NCBI GenBank assembly: GCA_030998015.1
Contig: JARWMV010000235.1
Span: 806,001-870,000 of the forward strand
Length of the DNA stretch: 64,000 bases
Reading direction: 5' to 3'
DNA from: Ceratorhiza oryzae-sativae
Lineage: Eukaryota; Basidiomycota; Agaricomycetes; Cantharellales; Ceratobasidiaceae
Below are positions 51,792-63,594 of this stretch, piece by piece. Position numbers and translations under genes: made by a program. The notes under the pieces were generated by a model that was given only the letters and a program-made list of their open reading frames with translations, had not been told where the DNA came from and made no database searches. Each line of letters begins with the position of its first letter. The first letter of the stretch is position 1.

Positions 51792-52833
51792 ATGCAGCGC
51801 ATTGCTCGACTATCCTCGTTTGGTCTCTCCAGCCATGCTGCCAGGACAACCAGCTCGGTCTCGGTCGTGTTTCTCCTGCGCCGCTCCTCCGATCTCAGTC
51901 GTGCGAGACATATGAGGTCACCGCCCAGTCCCACAACGTCAACGGAGCCCCCATCTCGCATACCTAAACCTTTGGGTGACACTCAGCTAAATTCCGTCGT
52001 CGATGACGCCACGAAAGAAACAATCGCAGCGGCTCAGGGTACAGATGAACCCGGTCCCCAGACCGGAAAGGAGGAGATCCTATACGAACGGAGCCCGAGC
52101 TGGTGGATAAAATGGGTTTGGGTGTTGATAGGGATGGACATCATCTGGTCGTAAGTTGACCACACAGCCCCACGGCAGCAGACGAATAAACCTATGTGCA
52201 AGTGGAAATTTTGCAGAATTCATTTGGAATCGATGGACCCACCAGGCGTCAGACAAAACAGGACAAAGCTCCAACGATAACGTTGAGTGGACGCCACGTC
52301 CAATATGGCAGCGCGCTGGACTCACTCTCTTGGTGCTCGCCGGAGGCACTGGCATAGCTCTGGCATTGCTCCTCGCGCAGGCCCGCACGATTACACGAAT
52401 CATCCGCCTTCCTCTAGGAGCCAACCAAGTCCGGGTTGAGACGGCACGAAACTGGCACGGAAAAGGTAGAATCGTAGATCCAGCAGACATTTTTACGAGG
52501 AACGGGAGAGGTGAGTTGTGAGCATTCTGGCTTCGTTCCCATTCAAACTTACCAGGTGGATCGTAGATGACACCGAGTTGATCGTGAAACTGCCCAACTC
52601 CCGGGGCGAGTTCCTCTTGGGTTTGGACGGAGCGTACATTCGAGGGGCGACTGGAGACATTTCTCAAATTAGGTCGGTACCATGCCAACATTAAACTTCA
52701 CACACTTCTCAATATTTTATATTGGCTTAGACAAAATTTCCAACGCACATTCCCTCAATTGAAAGGTCTAAGGCGTGACGTTAACCCGGTTGCTCCAGGA
52801 ATGGGTCGCTGGAAGTCTGGCCCCGCCGCTTGA
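51792..52833 (+). CDS. Small probable mitochondrial inner-membrane protein (TMEM223-like?)
   Basis: ATG at 51792. The first about 45 residues are rich in R/S/A with no acidic residue (MQRIARLSSFGLSSHAAR...), as in a mitochondrial presequence. Exon 1 ends DIIWS at a gtaagt donor; an acceptor after about 52 nt restores GNFAEFIWNRWTH. Two membrane spans: WWIKWVWVLIGMDIIWS and AGLTLLVLAGGTGIALALLL, the second preceded by RPIWQR. A beta-rich C-terminal region follows (RIIRLPLGANQVRVET, DDTELIVKLPNSRGEFLLGL). The two-helix plus strand architecture recalls TMEM223, a mitochondrial protein linked to cytochrome oxidase assembly; that is a tentative resemblance only. Divergent from the kinase gene with starts 292 bp apart. 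Confidence 0.55.
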
Positions 52834-53131
52834 ACGGCAGACATGGAATCAGAATAACGGATGGACAGTTTAGCTGGCGCTGAAGGTCGTATGTCCATAC
52901 AGTTTACAAAATGAATGAAGTCTTTTGCTTCATAACCATTGGCGGTAGAGGGTGCGACGATGTGCATATATACAAGACCCTGCAAGCATCAAGGCTTTTA
53001 CTTTTACACGAATCGGGAGATTCCCGGGCGCTTTGCATTCACGATGAGCTCGATTCGCCTTTCAGATTGATCCTTGTCTGATGCGTCGTCAAAGCTGATA
53101 CTTGATTGGTTTGAGCAACCATTGGCAACCC
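52834..53131. other. Short intergenic region upstream of the CHAT gene
   Basis: Both genes run on the plus strand; no further feature recognised. Confidence 0.4.
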
Positions 53132-55089
53132 ATGGCCACCACAACCCTAGAGCGCGCTCTCACTTTCGTCGTCTCTGATGTACCGCCAAGAGAACTTACA
53201 TCACTTTCCGCTTATATCCCCTATTTTCAGCAATGCGCATCCGACCCCTCCCTCTCGCCAGAACACCAGTTCAATGCATCGCTCCTTTGGCTTCTTACGG
53301 CTCGAGAACACGATGATCCTAGTCTCCTCTCGGCTTTTCAACACATCACAGACCAATTTGATAAACTAGCTCTGCTGGGATTCGACCTTTGGGCTCGCCA
53401 AAAAGTCCTTGATCGCCTTCCCCCAGATCTCGCCATCTCAGCCGCACAGTGTGCGATCAAATGCCAAAATCTAGAGCTTGCTGTATCTCTACTCGACAAG
53501 TGTCGAGGACTTGGTTGGCGGCAAATACTACGCACACTCCCCCCAGAAGAGCAAATCGATAAACTAGCGGATACTCATCCAGAATTAGGAGTCCCTCTTC
53601 GAGGTTACCTTCGAGCACTTCACATTAGTAGCATATCCAATAGGGCTAAGGCCAACGGTCCTCAGCACCTCCAGCAACGCGAGATCGATGATCACGTCGC
53701 GATAGCTAAGGATGTAGCCGAGCTAATCACTCAAGTGCGCACCTCAGTGCCGGGGTACGAGGACTTTATGAACCCTGATCCGATCAAAAACGTACGAACA
53801 TTGGCCAGTATGGCGCCTGTGGTCGTGCTCATTCCAGGTGAAACATCTACGCATATCATCGTACTACGCGGGAAGGACGCAGAGTTTGAGTACAGGAGTG
53901 TTGCAGGCTTGAATTTGGAATCCACAGCGGCGATGGTCAAGAAGCTTAAAGGTGTCATCCACGCAAGTGGAAGGCTGGTCCGAGGGTCGGAGCAGGAGCA
54001 ACCAGAACAACTGCCTGAGAATCCCAGTGACATATTGGTGGAGGAAGGTGGGATTCCTTGCTTATTAATTTGGCTAGGTCGAAGTATTAACATTTGGCAA
54101 AAGCTACGACCGAGCGAAAGTTTCTAGCTCCGTCGTTCAGAAAGGGCGGGATGACCGAGCAATCACTAAATCAAGTTCTTTCGACTCTATGGGGTATCGT
54201 TGGCGTAGCTATAAGGGACATGCTCTCTTTGGTAAGAGCGCACAAATATCAGGGGAATAATCTAATAATTAATCCTCAATCGACTGCCCAGCATAAATCG
54301 GACTTGCCCCCCAAAGTATACTTATACCCCACCGGGCCGCTCACCCACCTGCCTATACATGCCGCTGGAGAATATAGCCGCTTCGGCGGAGAATCACTCT
54401 TTGATTATCTTATCCCGTCTTATATCGCTAGTTTCCAGAGCCTTACTTTCCCCTCAGCACTTCTAAACTCCAATACTCCACTTCGCATCCTGGCTATCAG
54501 TCAGCCAAACACACCTGGTCAAACCCCTCTCCCGGCAGCAAAAGCCGAAATGGAGATGATAAGAAGATACGTTCCCACCGATCAACTAATCCTAGCTCAT
54601 CACGAAGCCGGTACTAAACAAAGCATCATCAGCGGACCTTGGCTATATTCTCGAGACCGTCCTCTAGTGTTACACTGCGCATGCCATGCTCGACAAGATC
54701 CACTCGACCCGCTCTCAAGCTGCATATATCTATATGATGGAGAAATAAAGCTCTCACAGCTCCTAGCGCAGCGAAACAAAATGGCCTTTCTTGCCGTCAT
54801 GAGCGCGTGCGAAACTGCCTCGGGCGACGAATCCCGACCAGACGAAGTTCTTCATCTCGGGGCCGCTTTGAATTATTTGCAGGGATTCCAGAGTGTTATT
54901 GCAACAATGTGGGCCATGAACGACAAAGACGGCCCTGTGCTAGCAGAAGTGGTGTATAGAGAACTTTTTGCTGGCGGTGGAACTGCTAGGGATGGCCCTG
55001 CTAGTGTGTTGAGACTGGCGGTCAATGAAATGAGGAAAGGAGAGATTTCTTTAATTCGATGGGTACCGTTTGTCCACTTTGGATTATAA
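53132..55089 (+). CDS. CHAT-domain (caspase-like) protein
   Basis: ATG at 53132 (MATTTLERALTFV); two exons joined over 54048-54103 (gtggga...aaaag, 56 nt), stop at 55089. About 630 residues. The first 200 residues are helical (SPEHQFNASLLWLLTAREHD, ISAAQCAIKCQNLELAVSLL), like degenerate TPR helices. From about residue 200 the CHAT fold begins: VVVLIPGETSTHIIVLRGKD, VYLYPTGPLTHLPIHAAGEY, LRILAISQPNTPGQTPLPAA, KAEMEMIRRYV. The catalytic dyad is seen as the His in VLHCACHA and the Cys in AVMSACETASGD, followed by LGAALNYLQGFQSVIATMWA. Fungal CHAT proteins are multiplied in Agaricomycetes. In bacteria such peptidases activate cell-death effectors; the fungal function is unsettled. It abuts the large palindrome. 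Confidence 0.88.
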
Positions 55090-55250
55090 GCTTGAAGATT
55101 ATAATCGCGATGGTTGTATGCACAACCTTTGGCCATAACAAATGTCAATGACATCAACCGCATCATATATACCACGCTTGCCACTCATTTTCACAATTTG
55201 GCGGTGTATTGTTATTTGATAATTGGCTTAGTTGCACGAACGAAATGAAG

Positions 55251-56604
55251 AGGTTTATTTTATTGATTCACTCGATTCGTAAGAAGAGAGAGAGGGCGAT
55301 GAGATTGGCCGACGTTTACATCTTCATACAAGACTGACGAAAGAAGGAAAAGAAAAAAAGAAAAGAAAAGAAAAAAAGAAAAAAAGCAAACAAAAAAATT
55401 GCGGACACTCGGAAGAGCGTCCAACCTTCCACGAAGGAAGGAGTTCAAAAAATTGTGCGCAACTAAGGCGCTGGCCGAGAACGGCCTGTCTGCTCCCCAA
55501 GCCTTCACCCCGTTGGCGCTCCGAAGGCTGCAGCCATCTACGGCTCCCCGCATCAGATCCCCCCCTCCCCCTTTGCAACGCTCTGGAATGCCATTGCGAT
55601 CCTGTTGTACACTAACGGCCAGACACGTGCTGGGCCCTTGACGAGGGGGTCGCGACTCCCCCCCGCCCGGGACAGGACGATTAGGCTCTCGCGCAGGTCG
55701 CGTCCACATGGTCTTACATCTCTGTGAGCACTCCCCATGAATGTCTCGTCTGTAGTCGAGTCAGCAAGGTGAAAGCGAAGAAGAGGAAAAGCAGATTACC
55801 GTCGAGACAACAAGAGTAAGCGTTTTCTTGACGAAATTCCACTGGACGTTTTTGCACCTCTAAGGAGGTCAGAACGATAGGCGTAAGCTCGAATGTTGTG
55901 CAAACAAAGAGTGTAACTTACAAGTTATATTGCAGAAGGAGGTATAAACGTTAGTAGTGACAAGCATGGGAAGGGGATTGGAACAGTAAGAGAGAAGCGA
56001 GGCATTGGAAGAGGGGGAGGGGAGGGGAGGATTGTTGGCGTTCGTCCTGGTGAGGGGTGGGCTTATTATACCCTAGACCAGTGGCCTGTGCGCTCGGGGG
56101 GGGGGGGTCCTGTGAAGATCTCGGAGACTGGGGCGAGACCAGCGCAGCTCTAGCCCAAATCCCGCCCCCTGTCTCTTCAGCTCACACCGCCGAGGACTGG
56201 AGCGCGGCGCCGAGACCGACCCCTAAGGATAAGTGAGGGCCACACGTCTGTTCGAGGCTTTATGTGAAGAGTGAGGGACCTGGTCCACAGCGGCGGACGT
56301 CGGGACGTGTGTATGCGTATTTACACGTCTTTTCCCCGAGCCAAAATGTCAAGATGCGACGACGCCAGCAGCGCATATACGCGCTCAACGGCTTGTCGGC
56401 GCTGACGTGGGCCACTTGAACTGGTGAGACGTCATTGGCCTGGCAAATGAATACGTAGGCACGGCCGGGTCGATACACGGGGACAGCAAGCGCCCGCGCA
56501 TCGAACGAGCAGGCCAAGACATGCAAATCGCCCCCCTAAAATAGCAGGTGTCTTGGCACCAGGACTTCAGTTGGCTTATGCTCACGCGTTTTAAAATATT
56601 ATCC
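55251..56604. repeat. Left arm of 2.7-kb palindrome
   Basis: About 1354 bp, near-perfect inverted copy of 56639-57985. Outer end AGGTTTATTTTATTG; inner end TTTTAAAATATTATCC. Contains polypurine A/G tracts, a G12 run (about 56096-56107), and open frames of 88 and about 149 codons on the minus strand that mirror those of the right arm. Confidence 0.95.
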
Positions 56605-56638
56605 CAATTTTAATACATTTGCGATCCATAGGCTGAAC
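56605..56638. other. 34-bp loop of the palindrome
   Basis: Unique spacer between the arms, AT-rich on its left half; nothing known in it. Confidence 0.85.
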
Positions 56639-57985
56639 GGATAATATTTTAAAACGCGTGAGCATAAGCCAACTGAAGTCCTGGTGCCAAGACACCCGCT
56701 ATTTTAGGGGGGCGATTTGCATGTCTTGGCCTGCTCGTTCGATGCGCGGGCGCTTGCTGTCCCCGTGTATCGACCCGGCCGTGCCTACGTATTCATTTGC
56801 CAGGCCAATGACGTCTCACCAGTTCAAGTGGCCCACGTCAGCGCCGACAAGCCGTTGAGCGCGTATATGCGCTGCTGGCGTCGTCGCATCTTGACATTTT
56901 GGCTCGGGGAAAAGACGTGTAGATACGCATACACACGTCCCGACGTCCGCCGCTGTGGACCAGGTCCCTCACTCTTCACATAAAGCCTCGAACAGACGTG
57001 TGGCCCTCACTTATCCTTAGGGGTCGGTCTCGGCGCCGCGCTCCAGTCCTCGGCGGTGTGAGCTGAAGAGACAGGGGGCGGGATTTGGGCTAGAGCTGCG
57101 CTGGTCTCGCCCCAGTCTCCGAGATCTTCACAGGACCCCCCCCCCCCCGAGCGCACAGGCCACTGGTCTAGGGTATAATAAGCCCACCCCTCACCAGGAC
57201 GAACGCCAACAATCCTCCCCTCCCCTCCCCCTCTTCCAATGCCTCGCTTCTCTCTTACTGTTCCAGTCCCCTTCCCATGCTTGTCACTACTAAAGTTTAT
57301 ACCTCCTTCTGCAATATAACTTGTAAGTTACACTCTTTGTTTGCACAACATTCGAGCTTACGCCTATCGTTCTGACCTCCTTAGAGGTGCAAAAACGTCC
57401 AGTGGAATTTCGTCAAGAAAACGCTTACTCTTGTTGTCTCGACGGTAATCTGCTTTTCCTCTTCTTCGCTTTCACCTTGCTGACTCGACTACAGACGAGA
57501 CATTCATGGGGAGTGCTCACAGAGATGTAAGACCATGTGGACGCGACCTGCGCGAGAGCCTAATCGTCCTGTCCCGGGCGGGGGGGAGTCGCGACCCCCT
57601 CGTCAAGGGCCCAGCACGTGTCTGGCCGTTAGTGTACAACAGGATCGCAATGGCATTCCAGAGCGTTGCAAAGGGGGAGGGGGGGATCTGATGCGGGGAG
57701 CCGTAGATGGCTGCAGCCTTCGGAGCGCCAACGGGGTGAAGGCTTGGGGAGCAGACGGGCCGTTCTCGGCCAGCGCCTTAGTTGCGCACAATTTTTTGAA
57801 CTCCTTCCTTCGTGGAAGGTTGGACGCTCTTCTGAGTGTCCGCAATTTTTTTGTTTGCTTTTTTTCTTTTTTCTTTTTTTTTCTTTTCCTTCTTTCGTCA
57901 GTCTTGTATGAAGATGTAAACGTCGGCCAATCTCATCGCCCTCTCTCTCTTCTTACGAATCGAGTGAAAGCAATAAAATAAACCT
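56639..57985. repeat. Right arm of 2.7-kb palindrome
   Basis: Inverted copy of 55251-56604 with only a handful of substitutions (such as T/C, A/G and C/A single-base changes) and length changes in the C13 and T-rich tracts. On the plus strand it reads like a promoter and leader: GGTATAATAAGCCC at about 57170, a C/T-rich stretch, gtaagt-type sites, then open frames of 88 codons (56717-56983) and 148 codons (57535-57981) with no recognisable domain. I see no transposase, terminal motif or target-site duplication. Confidence 0.95.
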
Positions 57986-58245
57986 GTTCAAACTATTGTC
58001 CATGTGAGGGAGGTCAGCTAGCATTAAATTTCCTCAAATGACGAAGTTCTGGAGTTAGAGCGCCGACCCTTGAGCCGATTCGTTGCTCCACTTGGATATA
58101 CATTGTGGACTAGTGTTTGACTAGATAAAGGTATTTGATAAGCGCTGAAGGTACAGACGCGAGATTGGTAACCACGACCCTCCCGGCTCTATCACATTAG
58201 ACTAAGATATTCGACTCTTTCTATCAACTGCAAATCTGTGCCGAA

Positions 58246-59161
58246 ATGTCCTTCATCTCCTACACAGTCGGATTGAATAATCGACATAACGAAGTCCAGG
58301 CGCTAAATGGCCTTGGTTGGATCGCGGGTAGCACCGCGTGTTACTTCGTCTGGCCAGGTTCTAAACATATCAAAAAAGTGGAAAAGGAAGGTGGCCGGAG
58401 GATCGAATTGCCGCGTAAACTTCGAATCCGAGCTCAATTACTAACTACCGTGCATGGCCTTGGGTTCCTGGTTCCCGCTGCAACTTTTCTAGTCGCTCTG
58501 CCATTGAATCGCTTCGTCACGCCTCCTTGGCTCAGTAACTTTGACTTGCCCGCTGTGACATCTCCTCTCCTTTATCATGGATTGAGGTTATTGGGGTGTG
58601 TTGGTTCAATCGGCTTTGGGTTCGCTTCGGCCACGGCGTTGAAGCATCTTGGCTCGCAGTGGAACTACCTTGGAGTAAGTCGCTTAGTCTTTGAAGGAGA
58701 AATTGAATAGAATTTTGTCAGGTCCGCGAACGACCCAAAGTCGTAAAGACTGGTCCATACAGTGTTGTACGACATCCGATGTATAGGTGCGTTTTGTATC
58801 ATCCAACAAGTTAATCTCGCTAATTGGCCACGAAGTTATGCGATGCTTCTGGAAGTCTGCTTCGCAGTAAGAAAATGCCTCGCAGCTCTCGCTCGCAGTT
58901 GACTAAATTTCAACCTTCTGCCAAGGGGATGTTTTGGAACTGGATGCCGTTGGCCGTGCTTGGATGCGTAACGATCCCAGCGTTCGCGATCAAAATTCCA
59001 ATGGAGGTAAGACTGCACATGAATTTATACTCTCAATGCCAAATTCATAACTATACGCATTAATTTTACAGGAAAGGGTTATATTGGAGAGTAAGATTGG
59101 CAAGGATTACAAGGAGTACCAAAAGGTAGTGCGTTGGCGCGTTTTCCCTTATTTCTGGTAA
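58246..59161 (+). CDS. Isoprenylcysteine carboxyl methyltransferase-like membrane protein
   Basis: ATG at 58246 (MSFISYTVGLNNRHNEVQ), stop TAA at 59159-59161. Exon 1 supplies two hydrophobic spans (LLTTVHGLGFLVPAATFLVA and LLGCVGSIGFGFASATALKH). Four more exons give VRERPKVVKTGPYSVVRHPM with the RHPMY signature, YAMLLEVCFA, then GMFWNWMPLAVLGCVTIPAF. The last gives EERVILESKIGKDYKEYQK and VVRWRVFPYFW. The RHPxY...EE...L...G..Y..Y...R..P pattern is that of the ICMT/phospholipid methyltransferase superfamily, which binds S-adenosylmethionine at the ER membrane. The protein is smaller than yeast Ste14 and could act on another substrate. Confidence 0.78.
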
Positions 59162-60690
59162 CAGGAACGTACATAATTTACTCTGAATTCGCCCATCACA
59201 AACCAGTAATGAAATTGTGTTGGACAAATGGGGGAGATCTTAGATCTACTCTGGTACACCAGAAATACCATTTGGTGCCTTCCTTGCGCAGGCAACTCCG
59301 GGACCCCCATTTCCGCAGATGTTTGCAGGCCCCAGTGGCCGATTGGCGGGCAACTAATGAGTGGTGCTCTAGTACCCCCCGCACTCCTTCAAGCTCGTGT
59401 ATCGCGATTTATAGCCGAAGGACTGTATAGGCATATGCGACTCACCTTGGAGACCTTTTTGATTCTGTAAAACCCATAGCCGTGATTCTTAGGTGAGCAA
59501 TCGACTCAAAAGGTTTATTCATGTATCCACTTGAACCACACGAGACATATCTTCTAACAAATTCCCTCCTTCACCCTATCAATGGCTTGAACGTGTCTTC
59601 AAAATATTGCTCTGTTCATGTATAGTCGGCTTGAATATCTCCTGGCTTCGCAAAAGGTTCAGACTTTCAACGCCACTGCAGTAGCACATGTCTGACTCTC
59701 ACTATATATTTCATGGCCAGGCTCTAAATTTAAAACCAAGTTCTAATGCAAGGCCGGTCGGCCGACCGAGCTTGATCCTGCATCTGCGACAAAAGGCCTG
59801 GTGGCTACGGCGAGACACGCTCTTGAGCTGTCCTTGCTTGCCCTCACCTTTGAACGACTTTAGCTTTGGCACCTCCGACTGAAATCGACAGTGGAATTAG
59901 AATCACTGGTTGCGTTGGATCCGTAGGCTTGGGCACTCTCATGGTGAGCATCCTTGATAACCTCGGCCCACCGGATATTTTATTGTAGTGAGTCGCTCTC
60001 AGCTACGGCTAACGCGGCGCGCGCGTGTGCTCACGAGTTTCGCACAGGGTCGTAGACGCCCCGCCAACTCGTGCACACGGATCCATGTGTTGTCGTTCGA
60101 CACCCAATGTATATATGGATATGTCATTTTTGCTTCGAGTTAGTTTGTACTAGCATACTTTCTGATTGGCGAATGGCGTTTTGGAAATGATTGCCCCTTG
60201 CTGCGTGTGGATGGTGTTTCGATACCTACATCTCTTATTAAGGCACCGATACGGACAGGGATTGTCTGAGAAATTACAGGCTAACGAGTCACTTAGGCAT
60301 TGGAACAGCGTCGGACGGTCTTGAACCGCAAGCAAATTGGATATTAATAAAAATAAATAAAAAAGTACACTAAAGAGAAGCCGTTTCCCGACGCGTACTC
60401 CATAAATCTAACGTTTGGCTTCGACAAGTGCAACATGTTGTGTATATGCGCATGTGACACTGTTGATTAACCCAGTCGGCTATCCTTAGTTGCCCACTAA
60501 AATCCGAACTTTCACCGGCAAACGAATGTCTGGGTATATGCGCCGACAGGTGTAGTATTACCACAGTCTAACACTATTTCATATGTACAAAAACGAACGA
60601 TGTGTGAAGAAACAGAACCCAAAAAAGACCACAACAAAAAAAATCAAATCAAAAATCCAAAAAAGGGAAATCAAAAATCACCGCAGGACT
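59162..60690. other. Gene-poor 1.5-kb region
   Basis: Between the methyltransferase gene and the 3' end of the zinc-cluster gene. Only short open frames; a CG-rich patch at about 60010-60030 (GCGGCGCGCGCGTG). No gene supported. Confidence 0.4.
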
Positions 60691-63382
60691 CTAACTACTA
60701 TCCATATCCATCGGCGACGATCGCATAGACCCAGACTCGGCGCGAAGGTGGATCCCACGCGGACTCTGACTTCGCCTCCTTGACCCACCTCGTGATCGAG
60801 TGTCTTGCGGCGTTTGAGAACCCGCGCCTGATACCCCTGGGCTGCCGCTCCCACTCTTTCTCGAAGGGGGAGGAGACCGTTCACGCGTCGACGGCGGAAG
60901 CGGCTGAGCTTGGTTGCAGGGTGTGTGGGGACTGTGATCCCGTTCTCGGCGGGTGGCGTTGAGCGGGACTGGACGCGGTTGGGTGTTGGATCGGGGAGCG
61001 GGCTGCCAGTTGCTCGGGGGATCCCGCCCGGCTGTCGAGCCACGTCTGTCGCTTGCACCCGAATCCCGTCTCTCCCCGGAATCCCACCGTTCGTCTCGAA
61101 CCCCCACATCCCGTCTAGGATCATATCGGACACTTGTGTCCCGCCTGGGAGGATCCTGTGGTCGAGCCATGGGTGCAATAATCGACAAGTCCCGGGCGGG
61201 ATGCTGTGCGACCGGGCTCGGACCCGACGGTCGACGAGGGAGGCTATCAGGCAGTTGAGGAAGACGTGCATCGCTAGGGATAACGACCGGGCGATCTGCT
61301 GGAGCGGGGCCACTCCCGTTTCTGGTGGGTATGGCGGGAATGGTTGTCGATGTGCCATTGCTCTGAGGTCCTATAGCCTTTGATGCTTCCTCCATGACTT
61401 TGTCTTCTTGCCGGCTTGCAGGATTAAGCGCTAAGATCGGACCGGACTCGGTAGGTGCCGGTCCCTGTGCCTGGTCGGTGGTGCGTGGGCGACTGGGACT
61501 GGTGGGGCTTGCCACTGTTACACCGTTTCGCAAGGGTAGTTCGACAATTTGTCCCGGTTCCTCTGTGATAGGTCGAGTAGTCGCTGTGCCCGCATTTACA
61601 TCCTTCTCTCCTATTCGAGCGCGGTAGGACGCGGGACCTTCGTGGACAAACCCATCCGTCGGCCCGTTTGATCCCGAATTTGACTTGGAATGAACGAGGC
61701 TAGCATCTCGCGTTCTACCGGAAGGAGAAACAATCACACCGTTGACAGGTGAACACACATCTCCTGGAGGGGCTCGGACGTCACCAATCACACGCTCAGC
61801 GGTTGCTGTCGTGGGCGGATATGGCCTCGGCAAGAGATAATCTCGCGAATCAGAAGCCTTGAACATTTTCGATGGAGTTCGGTCATGGTCGAGTTGCATG
61901 TCGGCTTGGCTGTTCCATCGTTTGGGTGGTTGGGGTTGACCCAGGGGTACGGACGGTGTCCATGTTTTTGGTTGAGGAGGGGATGATTGGACCGTCGAGC
62001 GCGGGATGGGCGACGGGAGGGGGATGGGGTTCGTGAGCGTCGATTGGCCGGGAGAGGGGCCCGAGGCAGAAGGAGTGCGGGAATGAGCTGGGACGGATGG
62101 TCGGGAAGGAGACGTTGCTGATACGGAAGATCTAGGTCCAGATGTAGATCGTGGGATATTATCTATAGGCGATCTGATCACTTCCGCACCAAATCCAGGA
62201 GGCAACCCGTTAGGTCCAGATAGGGAGCGCTGTCGGTGATGGGAGTTCGGACTAGTGCTAGCGCTGGCGTTCATAGGGGGTGGTGATATAGGGCCTGTTT
62301 GATTGAGTGGCCCTGGGTGACTACGGGAGGGGTGGATTGTTGGTTGGGTGCGAGTCGGGGAAGTGTGCGTGCCACTTGCGCTTGCTCTGTGTGGGGTCCC
62401 GTCTTTGAGCTGGCGGGTATGGATGGCGCTCTGTCGCGGAAACTGGTGTGCGTACGAGGAAGGATCCGGATATGTGCATTGCAAGTTTCGTCGTACGCAA
62501 TTTACGCAAGTGGGAAAGTCGCCCGTGCAAGGAAGCTCGACCTCTAGGAACCCGGGGCTGAGTAAGATATACAAACCGAAGCAACGTGGAAGACGCACTG
62601 ATACAGAAGAAACACGCGACGGGGCGTGTGCAGTTGGTGCCATCCGGATTACGCGTAGATCCCGCGTGGCCGAGGCCGTTTCCTTGGGGGTACCGGGGCC
62701 GGTTGAGGTCGAGTGGAGTTGTGGGTGAGTTTGCGAGCGGGATGTCTGGGCTGTGCGAACGTGAGGGGATGGCGATGTCGGACTCTTCGCCATCGGACGG
62801 GGCGAGGCGAGGGTACGAGGCTGTCGATGAGGGGGCAGCGAGAGGGATTGATGCAGGACCCGAGTAGACGCATGGCTCGCCCCGCTTGATGCAGCTTTGG
62901 CAGGATGGACGAAGGCCGTCGCACTTTCGACGAAGATCATCTGTGCAAGCGTCAATGGACAGTAAGTGACAAAAAGGGGCGACTGACTCCTGCAAAAGTC
63001 GCAAGAGGTCTGGGCCGCGGCTGCTCGTTTTCGCTGTCTGGACTCTTTGATCTGTGCGTAGGTCGACGTCGGCGCTGGTCGTTTCCGACTGGTGCCAGCA
63101 GCGGCCGCGGCTGCCGCAGCAACGCGTGCGGAAGGCGCCCTCGTGGGTTCGTCGTACTCGCATGACCCGTCTCTGGAGACGCAGGCGGCGCACTGGGGCC
63201 GTTGACCGGTGCATTTGAGTTTGTGTTCTGGACAAAGTGAATGGGGGGCACAGCAACAAATGGGCGGGTCACCTACTGCGACAGTGCACACACGTCGGGC
63301 TCGTCTCTCTCGTCTCTCGCTGTGTCGGCTGGATCGGTCGCTTGCTCGTGCGCCGCGCAGCCGGCGCCTCGACTGGCTCCAT
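60691..63382 (-). CDS. Regulator with three Zn2Cys6 clusters
   Basis: Likely ATG at 63382 (MEPVEAPAARR), stop TAG at 60691. Three binuclear zinc clusters, each split by an intron one base after the codon following the second Cys. Cluster 1 (residues 31-58): CVHC|RKHKLKC, QCAAC, C58; intron 63228-63276. Cluster 2: CDFC|RNDLRRKC, SCQSC, PC; intron 62941-62987; seven rather than six residues between Cys2 and Cys3. Cluster 3: CFFC|IKVELPC, TCVNC, QC; intron 62544-62598; canonical spacing but few basic residues. An Ala8 tract and a basic linker separate clusters 1 and 2. The rest, about 600 residues, is Ser/Pro/Arg-rich and disordered with no middle-homology domain. I infer DNA or RNA binding; target unknown. 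ATGs at 63505 and 63462 are alternative starts. Confidence 0.75.
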
Positions 63383-63594
63383 CGTGGTTCTGGTACAAGT
63401 CCAGCACAACAAGCGCCGGGCGCCCCTTCCGGAAGCAACATCTGCTTCTCTGGTCTGTGCACTCAGGGTCCCAGGGACCATCAAGGGAAATGTGACATCA
63501 CCCACCCCAAATCAAGGTCGGCAGCTCGCTCCATTAACATATTTTTGCCTCTCGACCACCCCATTTCCTCTCGTTTTTAGCCGACCTCGTCGCC

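Noticed and set aside
55251..57985. A DNA transposon with very long terminal inverted repeats
   Set aside because: No transposase, no target-site duplication and no conserved end motif; the 34-bp loop leaves no room for internal genes.
60691..63462. A single-exon 923-codon gene covering the zinc-cluster region
   Set aside because: Read unspliced, it destroys all three Cys patterns that splicing restores exactly; the spliced model is far better supported, though the open unspliced frame is reported as a finding.
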